Source of the DNA: Comamonadaceae bacterium
Lineage (GTDB): Bacteria; Pseudomonadota; Gammaproteobacteria; Burkholderiales; Burkholderiaceae_C
NCBI GenBank assembly: GCA_947478725.1
Contig: CANJWZ010000036.1
Coordinates: 1 to 45,053 of the forward strand
Length of the DNA: 45,053 nucleotides
Direction of reading: 5' to 3'
Shown: positions 25,417 through 33,641 of the stretch, one piece after another
Layout of the letters: each line of letters starts with the position of its first letter
Position numbering within the stretch: position 1 is the first letter of the stretch
Notes under the pieces: generated by a model
The model's input: the letters and a program-made list of their open reading frames with translations, nothing else
The model's database searches: none
What the model was told of the DNA's origin: nothing
Translations under genes and position numbers: made by a program

Positions 25417-26322
25417 ATGCATCTTGTGGCCCTCGACTGGGGCACATCGTCATTGCGCGGCGCTTTGATTGCAGAAAATGGTCGCGTGCTTGAAGAGCGC
25501 ACGTTTGCGCGGGGGATTCTGACGGTTGACAGGGCGGCGGGGCAAGACGGTTTTGCAGCGGTGTTTGAAAGCTGCTTTGGCGACTGGATGCAGTCCGGCG
25601 GGCTGTGCCTGATCGCCGGTATGGCGGGCAGCCAGCAGGGCTGGCTGGAAGCGCCCTACTGCCCCTGCCCGGCTGGGTTTGCCGATATCGCGGGGCAGCT
25701 GGCTTGGGTCACTTTCAATGGGCCGGGTCGTATCGCGATTGTTCCGGGCCTGAGCAGCGACAAAGAAGGCGTGCCCGATGTGATGCGGGGCGAAGAAACC
25801 CAGGTCTTTGGTGCACTTGAATTGTTGGCCTTACAGCATGCGCGCCTGGTGCTGCCCGGCACGCACAGCAAATGGGTCACCGTGTCGGACCGGCGTGTGA
25901 CCGGTTTTTCAACCTGGATGACGGGCGAGTTTTACGCCTTGCTGCGCCAGCATTCCATCCTGGCGCGCACACTGCCTTCGGGTGACACCCCGCACAGCGA
26001 CGCCGCTTTTGAGCAAGGCGTGGCCTGCGCGCTGCATGGCGCTGGCCTGCTGCACACCGCCTTTAGCACCCGCACGCTGTCGCTTTTCAAGCGCATGGCC
26101 ACCGAGGTGTTGCCGAGCTATTTGTCTGGCCTGGTGATTGGCGAAGAAATCAAATGCCAGCAGCTCCAGCGCGGCGACAGTGTTGTGCTGGTGGGCGCTG
26201 ACAGCTTGACCACAAAATACGAACGCGCCTTGAGCCAGCTTGGCGTCGCGACCGATTGCGTAGGTCATCAGGCTACCTGGCACGGGCTGCGCAAAATCGC
26301 TGATACGCTGCACGCACCATGA
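25417..26322 (+). CDS. dgoK: 2-dehydro-3-deoxygalactonokinase
   Basis: Phosphorylates 2-keto-3-deoxygalactonate at C6 with ATP in the De Ley-Doudoroff pathway. It is 301 residues from the ATG at 25417, one base after the dehydratase stop. The longer frame from 25348 lies inside that gene and is rejected. Family motifs include MHLVALDWGTSSLRGALI at the start (the ATP phosphate-1 loop, DWGTSSLR), GMAGSQQGW, MRGEETQVFGAL, LPGTHSKWV and FSTWMTGEFYALL, followed by IGEEIK near the end. It overlaps the aldolase gene by four bases. Confidence 0.95.
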   Translation: MHLVALDWGTSSLRGALIAENGRVLEERTFARGILTVDRAAGQDGFAAVFESCFGDWMQSGGLCLIAGMAGSQQGWLEAPYCPCPAGFADIAGQLAWVTFNGPGRIAIVPGLSSDKEGVPDVMRGEETQVFGALELLALQHARLVLPGTHSKWVTVSDRRVTGFSTWMTGEFYALLRQHSILARTLPSGDTPHSDAAFEQGVACALHGAGLLHTAFSTRTLSLFKRMATEVLPSYLSGLVIGEEIKCQQLQRGDSVVLVGADSLTTKYERALSQLGVATDCVGHQATWHGLRKIADTLHAP

Positions 26323-26945
26323 CCAACTTGCATCAAAAATTCAACACCGCGCTCAGCGCATTGCCGTTGATCGCCATTTTGCGGGGCCTGACACCGGCAG
26401 AGGCGTTACCCATCGGCCAGGCGCTTGTCAGCACGGGCTGGGCGCTGATCGAGGTACCCCTTAACTCGCCCCAGCCGCTTGACAGCATCGCTGCGATGGT
26501 GGAGGCGTTCCCGCAAGCCATGGTGGGCGCGGGAACCGTGTTGACGCCAAGCGATGTGCGCAACGTTCATGCCGCTGGCGGGCAGCTCATCGTTTCACCC
26601 AACTTCAACCCGGCCGTGGTGCGCGAAGCGGTACGCCTGGGCCTGGTCTGCCTACCGGGCGTGATGACAGCCACCGAGGCATTTGCAGCGCTCGATGCCG
26701 GGGCGGCAGGCTTGAAAGTTTTTCCGGCCGAAATCGCAACGCCTGTCGTCATCAAGGCGCTGCGGGCTGTCTTGCCGGCCAGCACCGTGGTGATGCCGGT
26801 GGGCGGCATCACGCCAGAAAGCATGGCGGCTTACCTGGATGCCGGAGCAAACGGTTTTGGGATTGGGTCAGCGCTGTACAAACCCGGCATGGCGGCAGGC
26901 GCGGTGACTGCAAACGCTATTAAATTTAGAGCGGCTTACCCTTGA
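26319..26945 (+). CDS. dgoA: 2-dehydro-3-deoxy-6-phosphogalactonate aldolase
   Basis: Class I aldolase that cleaves KDPGal to pyruvate and glyceraldehyde 3-phosphate, 208 residues. E45 (LIEVPLNSP) and the Schiff-base Lys K133 (AGLKVFPAE) are in place, with GAGTVLTPSDV and MPVGGITPESM of the phosphate-binding loops. It is a single-domain protein, not fused to a dehydratase as in the old E. coli dgoA description. It ends the plus-strand run of dehydratase, kinase and aldolase, all overlapping or nearly so. Confidence 0.95.
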   Translation: MTNLHQKFNTALSALPLIAILRGLTPAEALPIGQALVSTGWALIEVPLNSPQPLDSIAAMVEAFPQAMVGAGTVLTPSDVRNVHAAGGQLIVSPNFNPAVVREAVRLGLVCLPGVMTATEAFAALDAGAAGLKVFPAEIATPVVIKALRAVLPASTVVMPVGGITPESMAAYLDAGANGFGIGSALYKPGMAAGAVTANAIKFRAAYP

Positions 26946-26959
26946 ATCGATTGGCCCAC

Positions 26960-26975
26960 AGGCCGATTTGACACC
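26960..26975 (+). repeat. Short dispersed repeat, copy 1
   Basis: AGGCCGATTTGACACC occurs here and again at 28978-28993, both shortly after the stop of a plus-strand gene and both preceded by TTGG(C/G). It looks like part of an intergenic repeat family; I recall similar sequences in Comamonadaceae genomes, but this is memory and not checked. Confidence 0.45.
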
Positions 26976-27013
26976 CTGAACCGCAAAAACCGCCCAAAAA
27001 AGCTTAAAAAGAC

Positions 27014-27031
27014 CCGAAAAGGCCTTTTCGG
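27014..27031 (-). terminator. Palindromic terminator of the HAD phosphatase gene
   Basis: CCGAAAAGGCCTTTTCGG is a perfect 18-bp palindrome that can form a seven-base stem with a GGCC loop. On the minus strand it is followed by a T-rich tract (complement of 27001-27013), so it suits the end of the minus-strand HAD gene. It could also slow plus-strand transcription from the aldolase gene. Confidence 0.65.
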
Positions 27032-27061
27032 CCCTTATCAGACCAACCATCAGGCCAGGCA

Positions 27062-27775
27062 TCAGGCTAAAAGTTGCTTGTCAGCTTCTATGTGGTCGCA
27101 CAGCTGTTTCAAGCTGGTCACGCTCAAATGGGGCTTACTTTCGTGCGTCCATGCATTGTCTGGACGATTCAGCCACACGGTCTGCATGCCCGCGTTCAGT
27201 GCCCCCAGCACATCCAGCCCGGGGTCGTCGCCAATGTGCAGAACATGTTCGGGGGAAACATCCACCGCGCCCGCCGCTGCATGAAAAATCCGCGCATCGG
27301 GCTTGGCCACGCCAAACGCTTGCGCGCTGACGCTGGCCCGGAAATAAGCGGCAATGCCAATGGTTTTGATGTCGGCATTGCCATTGGACAAGGCCACCAC
27401 CGGAAAGCGTGCAGCCAGAAACGCCAGCGCCGGCGTCGCATCGTCAAACAGCACCACGCGGTTTCTTTCCGCAAAAAACACCTCAAAGGCCTGCTCGGCC
27501 AGCAAGGGGTTTTCTTTGGAGCGATGCAAGGCCATCCGAATCGACTCACGCCGCAGCGCGCTCAGGTTGTGCTTGAGCTCAGGGCGAGTGCTGACCAGAT
27601 GGCTGCGAATCTCGTCACGCACCGAAGCGTTGGCAAACAAGACGGCCGTCGCGGGGGCGTGCTGCTTGAGCCAGTGTTCAAGCGCTTTTTCAGCCCGTTC
27701 AATGGTGGGCCAGACGGGCCACAGGGTGTCGTCCAGGTCCAGAGTGATGGCTTTGACTATTTTTAAGTTGAGCAT
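27062..27775 (-). CDS. HAD-superfamily phosphatase, YigB-like
   Basis: 237 residues from the ATG at 27775 (MLNLKIVKAITLDLDD); longer frames exist to 27823. The four HAD motifs are visible: DLDDTLW (I), VALSNGN (II), KPDARIF (III, Lys) and HIGDDPGLDVLGA (IV). The HAD-IA cap and the end PHLSVTSLKQL resemble E. coli YigB, which dephosphorylates the riboflavin intermediate and FMN. That assignment is by likeness only. It is divergent from hemH, with 34 bases between starts, and ends in its own terminator. Confidence 0.82.
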   Translation of the reverse strand: MLNLKIVKAITLDLDDTLWPVWPTIERAEKALEHWLKQHAPATAVLFANASVRDEIRSHLVSTRPELKHNLSALRRESIRMALHRSKENPLLAEQAFEVFFAERNRVVLFDDATPALAFLAARFPVVALSNGNADIKTIGIAAYFRASVSAQAFGVAKPDARIFHAAAGAVDVSPEHVLHIGDDPGLDVLGALNAGMQTVWLNRPDNAWTHESKPHLSVTSLKQLCDHIEADKQLLA

Positions 27776-27809
27776 GGGTAAACAAAGTGCAGGTGCGCGA
27801 GAATAACCC

Positions 27810-28913
27810 ATGCCTTTCACCACTGAACCCGTTTTTGAGCATGGCGCCGCAGTTCAAGCAACTTCCACCACAGCGGTGTTGTTTTGCAACCTCGGAACGC
27901 CCGACGAACCCACCGCCCCCGCTTTGCGCCGCTATCTTGCGGAATTTTTGAGCGACCAGCGGGTGGTGGAAATCCCCCGACTGCTCTGGCTGGCCATTTT
28001 GCACGGCATCATTTTGCGCACTCGCCCAAAAAAATCAGCCGCCAAATATGCCAGCATCTGGATGCCAGAGGGCTCGCCGCTGAAAGTCTGGACGCAAAAA
28101 CAGGCCCAACTTCTTGGCAGCGAGCTGGCAGCGCAAGGCCACCACCTGCAGGTGCGCTACGCCATGCGCTACGGCAACCCGTCGATTGCGTCGCAGCTGG
28201 AGCAGCTCAAAGAACAAGGCGTGACCCGCGTGCTGATCATGCCAGCCTACCCCCAGTACAGCGCCACCACCACCGCCAGCGTGTTTGATGCGGTCTACAC
28301 ATGGGCTGCCAAGGTTCGCAGGTTGCCTGAATTCCGGTTCGTCAACCACTACCACGACAACCCCGGCTACATCGCAGCCCTGGCTGAGTCGATTCAAGCT
28401 CACTGGCAGGCCAACGGCCAGGCCGACAAGTTGGTGATGAGTTTTCATGGCGTGCCCGAACGCACCCTGCACCTGGGCGACCCTTACCACTGCGAATGCT
28501 ACAAAACCGCCCGCCTGGTGACCGAAAAGCTGGGCTTGACCAAAGACCGCTACCAGGTCACTTTTCAGTCCCGCTTTGGCAAAGCCAAATGGCTGGAGCC
28601 GTACACCGAGCCGACGCTGATCAAGCTGGCCGAAGAAGGCACCAAAAGCGTTGACCTTGTCTGCCCTGGTTTCACCGGTGACTGCCTGGAAACGCTGGAA
28701 GAAATCAACATGGAGGCGCGCGAAACCTTTTTACACGCAGGCGGCGAAAAGTTCAGCTACATCCACTGCCTGAACGACAGCCCGGCCTGGATCACAGCAC
28801 TGGCAGGCATCAGCTCGCAGCACCTGGCAGGCTGGTCCACGCAGGCCGAGCCGGATCTGCAAGCGCTGGCAGCATCAAAAGCTGCGGCGCTGGCTTTGGG
28901 CGCGAAGCAATAA
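27810..28913 (+). CDS. hemH: Ferrochelatase
   Basis: Inserts Fe2+ into protoporphyrin IX, the last haem step. It is 367 residues. Family motifs include TAVLFCNLGTPDEP near the start, MRYGNPSIAS, RVLIMPAYPQYSATTTAS, the catalytic His of MSFHGVPER, YQVTFQSRFGKAKWLEPYTE, and VCPGFTGDCLETLEEI with the second active-site region. The length is normal. It stands alone, with no heat-shock hrcA next to it in this window. Confidence 0.97.
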   Translation: MPFTTEPVFEHGAAVQATSTTAVLFCNLGTPDEPTAPALRRYLAEFLSDQRVVEIPRLLWLAILHGIILRTRPKKSAAKYASIWMPEGSPLKVWTQKQAQLLGSELAAQGHHLQVRYAMRYGNPSIASQLEQLKEQGVTRVLIMPAYPQYSATTTASVFDAVYTWAAKVRRLPEFRFVNHYHDNPGYIAALAESIQAHWQANGQADKLVMSFHGVPERTLHLGDPYHCECYKTARLVTEKLGLTKDRYQVTFQSRFGKAKWLEPYTEPTLIKLAEEGTKSVDLVCPGFTGDCLETLEEINMEARETFLHAGGEKFSYIHCLNDSPAWITALAGISSQHLAGWSTQAEPDLQALAASKAAALALGAKQ

Positions 28914-28927
28914 AGTTGGAAGCTTGG

Positions 28928-28993
28928 ACGGTTTGCTACTATTTCAGGAGATGCTTGCTTAGGTTTTATTGGGCTGAAGGCCGATTTGACACC
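28928..28993 (+). repeat. Short dispersed repeat, copy 2
   Basis: The segment after hemH ends in the same AGGCCGATTTGACACC (28978-28993) seen at 26960, and is preceded here by a longer AT-rich part beginning GTTTGCTACTATTT. The longer part is absent from copy 1, so only the last 16 bases are a demonstrated repeat. Confidence 0.4.
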
Positions 28994-29030
28994 TGACATG
29001 GCCTCAAAAAGCCGCGGCAGGAAATAAAAC

Positions 29031-29083
29031 TAATAACAGAAGTCCAATAATTAATTTTACTTTTTTGACTGCATCGCTAGCAT
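29031..29083 (+). promoter_or_regulatory. Promoter with 34-bp regulatory box, copy A
   Basis: Bases 29031-29064 (beginning TAATAACAGAAGTC) match 37481-37514 at 33 of 34 positions. Beyond the box both copies share TAGCAT (29078-29083), a possible -10, with TTTACT 16 bases before it as a weak -35. Transcription would begin near 29090, just before the tctC start at 29118. The second copy lies beside the LysR-type gene, so this is probably its binding site. The repeat is seen; the regulator link is inferred. Confidence 0.7.
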
Positions 29084-29117
29084 CTCCGTTTTGCACACTA
29101 AAACCGAGAGGCATGAG

Positions 29118-30086
29118 ATGACCCGCAACCCCTTACTAACTGCAATTCTGGTCATCTGGCTTGCGACGTGCGCAATCTTTGCTTCAGCACAAGAATTTCC
29201 GTCCCGCCGCATCACATTGATCGTGCCGTTTCCGGCCGGCAGCGCAACCGACAGTATTGCACGTCGGCTAGCCGCCGATATGGGGAAGATTTCCAACGTG
29301 TCAGTGATTGTGGACAACAAACCGGGTGCCGACGGCAATATTGCTGCCATGTCGGTGCTTCGCTCCGACCCCGACGGCTACACGGTGTTTGTGACGACCA
29401 ATTCGACGCAGGCCGCCAATGTCAACCTTTTCAAGACCATGCCTTTCGACCCAAAGGCCGACTTTGCGCCTGTCTCTGGCTTGGTAAAGATTCCGATGAT
29501 GCTGACGGTACGGGCTGATTTCCCAGCCAAGAACGTGGCCGAGTACATCGCTCTGGCCAAAAAGAGCCCCAAGCCTCTTACTTTTGGCACTGCCAACCAA
29601 ACCGGGCGCGGGGCTGGGGAGTTGTTAAAGGAGCGCGGGGGCCTGAGCATTACCAACGTCCCTTATCGCGGCTCGCCACAAGCATTGACCGACCTCTTGG
29701 GCGGGCATGTTGATTCGCTTTTTTCAGATCCCGTAACCGCAGCGGGACTGGTACAAAAAGGCTCAGTACGCGTACTGGCCGTCACCAGCGCTAAACGGGC
29801 GCCCACCATGCCAGATGTGCCCTCACTTGATGAGAGCGGGTTTCCCGGCTTTGAGCTGATTGCCTGGGTGGCAGCTTACGTGCCGGCAAAAACACCAAAA
29901 GCCACTGTCGTCAAGCTGAACGCAATGATCAGCAGCATCCTCAATGACCCTGAGACCGCCAGCTTCCTGTCGGCGACAGGAGCGACCCCCTTCCCGACAA
30001 CACCCGAGCAACTCGCTTCCTTTGCTGAAACAGACACCAAACGCTGGGCCAGGATCGTAGAGGCTGCAAAAATGGAAAAGCAGTAG
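29118..30086 (+). CDS. Tripartite tricarboxylate transporter-type binding protein (TctC/Bug family)
   Basis: Periplasmic carboxylate receptor, 322 residues from the ATG at 29118, which has GAGAGG six bases before it; the frame from 29091 lacks this. The signal peptide ends near residue 25 (IFASAQ). Bug motifs are clear: RRITLIVPFPAGSATDSIARRL, VDNKPGADGNIAA, DGYTVFVTTNST, and VPYRGSPQALTDLLGGHVD. No TctA or TctB membrane subunit is in the window, as is common for orphan Bug genes. It may take up, or only sense, the acid degraded by the genes downstream. Confidence 0.93.
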   Translation: MTRNPLLTAILVIWLATCAIFASAQEFPSRRITLIVPFPAGSATDSIARRLAADMGKISNVSVIVDNKPGADGNIAAMSVLRSDPDGYTVFVTTNSTQAANVNLFKTMPFDPKADFAPVSGLVKIPMMLTVRADFPAKNVAEYIALAKKSPKPLTFGTANQTGRGAGELLKERGGLSITNVPYRGSPQALTDLLGGHVDSLFSDPVTAAGLVQKGSVRVLAVTSAKRAPTMPDVPSLDESGFPGFELIAWVAAYVPAKTPKATVVKLNAMISSILNDPETASFLSATGATPFPTTPEQLASFAETDTKRWARIVEAAKMEKQ

Positions 30087-30146
30087 GCCTGTCGCGCAAA
30101 GCAACCATCCACTTCAAGACGCCATTTACTCAACACTGGAATAGAT

Positions 30147-31958
30147 ATGTCAAATCACGCCGCACAGGTTCACCTCGGGACCGCTCCGAAAAGCAGATTC
30201 GAGGCGGAGCCCGCCAAACTCGACAATGGCCATATTGCGCCAGATTGCGCTGGCCTGAATTTTTACGAGATTGACCCGAGTTTTAGGGCGTCACTTCGTG
30301 TGAACATGGATGCCGCAGCGCTCACGCACTTCGAGCCCTTACTTCAAAAACTGGGCGCAGTGGCTGGTAACGAACTCGACACTCTGGCTCGTCTTGTGGA
30401 CCGCAACCCGCCTGTGCTGGAGCCGCGTGATCGTTTTGGGCGCGACCTGGACACCATCGTCTATCACCCCGCATATCGGGAGATGGAAAAAATCGGCTTT
30501 GAGGATTTTCAACTGCACTCGATGTGCCACAAATCTGGCGCCCATGGCTGGGCGGGCACGGCCCCACAAGCCATGAAGTACGCCTTCCAGTATCTCTTCA
30601 TCCAATCTGAATTCGGCATGATGTGCCCGCTCAGCATCACTGATGCAACCATCCAAGTGCTCAAAACCTTTGGAAGTGAAGAGCTCAAGAGCTATCTGAT
30701 GCCGAAAATGCTAGCGCCCAAACTGCAAGACCTCTGGAAAGGAACGCAGTTCATGACCGAGCGCGCCGGTGGTTCGGATGTCGGCACGTTAGAGACCGTT
30801 GCCCGCAATGAAGACGGTGTGTGGCGACTGTATGGCGACAAGTGGTTTGCATCACACACCGATGCACATATTGCGCTGATTCTCGCGCGGCCCGAAGGTG
30901 CGCCAGAAGGCATCAAGGGTGTGGCCATGTTTGCCCTGCCGCGCTACCTACCCGATGGCACACGCAACAAATATCGCATCGTTCGCCTAAAAGACAAGCT
31001 CGGCACCAAGTCACTGGCATCGTGCGAAATCGTCCTGGAAGGCGCGGAAGCCTACTTGGTAGGCCGCGCCGACCATGGCATCAAGCAGATGATGGAGCAG
31101 GTCAACATGTCGCGCTTGTCGCATGGCGTGCGTGCTGCAGGCCAGATGCGCCGCTGCTACAACGAAGCCATGCAAGTAGCACGCAACCGTAATGCGTTCG
31201 GTGCCAAGATCATCGACCATCCCCTGCTGCGTAGACAGGTTATGAAAATCCTGGTGCCCGCAGAGCAGGCCCTGGCGCTATCTATGATGGCAGCAAAGTA
31301 CATGGACCTCGCCCGTGCCGGGTCAGAAGAGGCCGCCCAGCTGATCCGCATCTTGACGCCATTGATCAAGTTCCGCGCCTGCCGCGATGCCATATCTGCT
31401 GCGAGAGCGTCGATGGAAACGCGAGGCGGTAACGGCTACATTGAAGACTGGGTGAATGCCCGGCTGGTGCGCGACTCGCATATCGGCGTACTCTGGGAGG
31501 GCACCAGCAACATCAACGCCATCGACGTTGTCCGGCGTGCAGTGGGCAAAGCCAAAGCGCATACGGCACTCCACACCTTGTTGCTGGAAAAGGTCGCTCA
31601 GTTGACCATGCTGCCTGAAAGCTTCACAAAAAGACTGCTCAGGGTCGTCAACAAAAGCTTTGAATTCATTTCGGCCGTAGCAGCGGCACCAGAAAACGAG
31701 CATATGGCGCGCGAAGCCACCACAGCGTTTTATAACGCTGCCAGCGCTGTCGTCCTGGCATGGGAAAGCATCCAAACGCATGGCGAGCCGAAGAAGTTGC
31801 TCATCAGCCGCTTTGTACTTGAGCATCGGCTTGAGCCGGTAGACCCTCTGGAACCGCCCAATGGTGCGTGGGAGCATGACGCCTATGCCATCCTGCTGGC
31901 GGATGGCGGCGATCTGTCGACAAACGATGCCGTGGCGTTGGTTTCGCTTCCCGCATGA
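30147..31958 (+). CDS. Acyl-CoA dehydrogenase (AidB-like long form)
   Basis: FAD enzyme that makes the alpha-beta double bond in an acyl-CoA, 603 residues against the usual 380-400. The extra length at the ends resembles AidB/long-chain types. Typical parts are GTQFMTERAGGSDVGTLET (FAD and substrate contact), KWFASHTDAHIALILAR, RLKDKLGTKSLASCEIVLEGA, and RGGNGYIEDW with WEGTSNINAID at the adenine end. It is 60 bases after the Bug gene and overlaps the CoA-transferase gene by four bases. Confidence 0.92.
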   Translation: MSNHAAQVHLGTAPKSRFEAEPAKLDNGHIAPDCAGLNFYEIDPSFRASLRVNMDAAALTHFEPLLQKLGAVAGNELDTLARLVDRNPPVLEPRDRFGRDLDTIVYHPAYREMEKIGFEDFQLHSMCHKSGAHGWAGTAPQAMKYAFQYLFIQSEFGMMCPLSITDATIQVLKTFGSEELKSYLMPKMLAPKLQDLWKGTQFMTERAGGSDVGTLETVARNEDGVWRLYGDKWFASHTDAHIALILARPEGAPEGIKGVAMFALPRYLPDGTRNKYRIVRLKDKLGTKSLASCEIVLEGAEAYLVGRADHGIKQMMEQVNMSRLSHGVRAAGQMRRCYNEAMQVARNRNAFGAKIIDHPLLRRQVMKILVPAEQALALSMMAAKYMDLARAGSEEAAQLIRILTPLIKFRACRDAISAARASMETRGGNGYIEDWVNARLVRDSHIGVLWEGTSNINAIDVVRRAVGKAKAHTALHTLLLEKVAQLTMLPESFTKRLLRVVNKSFEFISAVAAAPENEHMAREATTAFYNAASAVVLAWESIQTHGEPKKLLISRFVLEHRLEPVDPLEPPNGAWEHDAYAILLADGGDLSTNDAVALVSLPA

Positions 31959-33205
31959 CCACACCCTCCGGGCCGCTGTCTGGCATACGCATCATTGACA
32001 TGACATCGGTCCTCATGGGGCCGTTTGCAACGCAGATTCTTGCAGACTATGGTGCAGATGTCATCAAGATTGAAAGCGCCGACGGTGACCTTCTGCGTGT
32101 GGCCGGCGCCATGCGCAATCCCAAGATGGGATCGCTTTTTTTGCAAAGTAACCGCAATAAAAGAAGCGTTGTGCTGGATGCAAAGACGACGCAGGGACGT
32201 ACAGTGCTGCTCAAGCTGTGCGAGAGCGCCGATGTGTTTGTCAGCAATATCCGGCCCTCTGCACTGGGACGCCTCGGCATGGGGTATGAGCATGTCAAGG
32301 TGCACAATCCTGGCATCATTTACGCCTCACTTGTAGGTTACGGACAGAACGGGCCTTACAAGGACAGGCCCGCCTATGACGACTTGATACAGGGAATTTC
32401 CGCCATCCCCTCGCTGGTCAGCAGGGCACAAAACTCGAATCCCCAATATGCGCCCATCACACTGGCCGACAAGGTGGCAGGCTTGTCGGCCGTGCATGCG
32501 ATTTTGGCAGCGCTTTTATGCAAGGCACGCACCGGCACAGGCCAGAGCGTTGAAGTCCCGATGTTTGAGATCATGAGCCAGTTTGTGCTGACCGACCACC
32601 TGGGCGGGCACGGATTTGAGCCGCCAATTGGGCCTGCCGGCTACAACCGCTTGTTGTCTGCCGACAGAAGGCCGTACCAGACGAAGGATGGCTTTATCTC
32701 GATCCTGGTCTATACCAATGAACACTGGCGCAAGTTTTTGAAGATCATCGGCAGGCCGGAAGAGTTTGAACGCACGCCCATGTTTAACGATCATGCCGAG
32801 CGCGCCCGCAATTACGATGAGGTTTTCCGGTATTTGGCCAACGCTGTCAAAAGCAAAACCTCTGCAGAGTGGCAGGCCGCGCTGGAGGAGCACGACATTC
32901 CATGGGCGCCTACGCATAGCATCGAAGAGCTGATCAGTGATCCGCACCTGAAGGCAGTCGGGCTTTTGCAGAGTATTGATCACCCTAGCGAAGGCCGGAT
33001 CACCATGATCACGCCACCCATCTCTTTTAGCGCCACACCAGCTTCTGTGTACAGGCATCCACCCAGCCTAGGCGAGCACACCGACGAAGTCATGAAGGAA
33101 TTTGGCATAGAGAAACCGCATGCAGCGCCGACCCCCTTGCAAGGAAAGTCGAAGGCGCAAACCGCGACGCGTGATGACACATTCGCGGGCGTAAACACCC
33201 ATTGA
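31955..33205 (+). CDS. Class III CoA-transferase (CaiB/BaiF), copy 1
   Basis: Moves CoA between carboxylic acids, probably activating the substrate of this cluster. It is 416 residues. CaiB/BaiF motifs include LSGIRIIDMTSVLMGPFATQ-like start, LADYGADVIKIES, NRNKRSVVLDAKT, DVFVSNIRPSALGRLGM, and the YDDLIQG region of the active-site Asp. It overlaps the acyl-CoA dehydrogenase gene by four bases. A paralogue with the same start pattern lies at 37565. Two such enzymes suggest two substrates, or separate activation and recycling steps. Confidence 0.93.
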   Translation: MTTPSGPLSGIRIIDMTSVLMGPFATQILADYGADVIKIESADGDLLRVAGAMRNPKMGSLFLQSNRNKRSVVLDAKTTQGRTVLLKLCESADVFVSNIRPSALGRLGMGYEHVKVHNPGIIYASLVGYGQNGPYKDRPAYDDLIQGISAIPSLVSRAQNSNPQYAPITLADKVAGLSAVHAILAALLCKARTGTGQSVEVPMFEIMSQFVLTDHLGGHGFEPPIGPAGYNRLLSADRRPYQTKDGFISILVYTNEHWRKFLKIIGRPEEFERTPMFNDHAERARNYDEVFRYLANAVKSKTSAEWQAALEEHDIPWAPTHSIEELISDPHLKAVGLLQSIDHPSEGRITMITPPISFSATPASVYRHPPSLGEHTDEVMKEFGIEKPHAAPTPLQGKSKAQTATRDDTFAGVNTH

Positions 33206-33254
33206 AACATCGGCAGTAAATACCAAGCTATTTCAAACCCCCAAGCCTCACACC

Positions 33255-33641
33255 ATGCATACAAGCTTTCCTGAAAAGGAATACCTGGCCTTCCTGGCCG
33301 CCGGTAAATTCATGATCCAGCGCAGCACAAAAAGTGGTCGCCATGTTTTTTATCCGCGTCTTGCCGAACCCGTTACAGGTGATGGTCTGGAATGGGTAGA
33401 GGCTTGTGGGCGCGCTACCGTTTACTCGATCACCGTGCTGCGTCCCAAGCCGCCTGAAGCTGCCTACAACCTCGCCCTGATTGACCTTGAAGAAGGCCCG
33501 CGACTCATGTCGCGTGTTGATGGTATCGCTGCTGACCGTGTCGAGATAGGCATGCCGGTTCAGGCAAAAATCATAGAAGAAAACGGACAGGCGCTGCTGG
33601 TATTTGAGCCGCGTGGAGCCATCCAACAGGCGCTTTCATGA
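33255..33641 (+). CDS. DUF35 OB-fold protein without zinc-ribbon cysteines
   Basis: 128 residues. DUF35 proteins pair with thiolase-like enzymes. The OB-fold half is normal (GRATVYSITVLRPKPPEAA, YNLALIDLEEGPRLMSRVDG, IGMPVQAKI). In the N-terminal zinc-ribbon half the two CxxC pairs usual in this family are missing: residues 18-35 read KFMIQRSTKSGRHVFYPR. Only one Cys (EACGRA) remains. It overlaps the thiolase-like gene by four bases, the usual sign of the DUF35-thiolase complex. Confidence 0.88.
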   Translation: MHTSFPEKEYLAFLAAGKFMIQRSTKSGRHVFYPRLAEPVTGDGLEWVEACGRATVYSITVLRPKPPEAAYNLALIDLEEGPRLMSRVDGIAADRVEIGMPVQAKIIEENGQALLVFEPRGAIQQALS

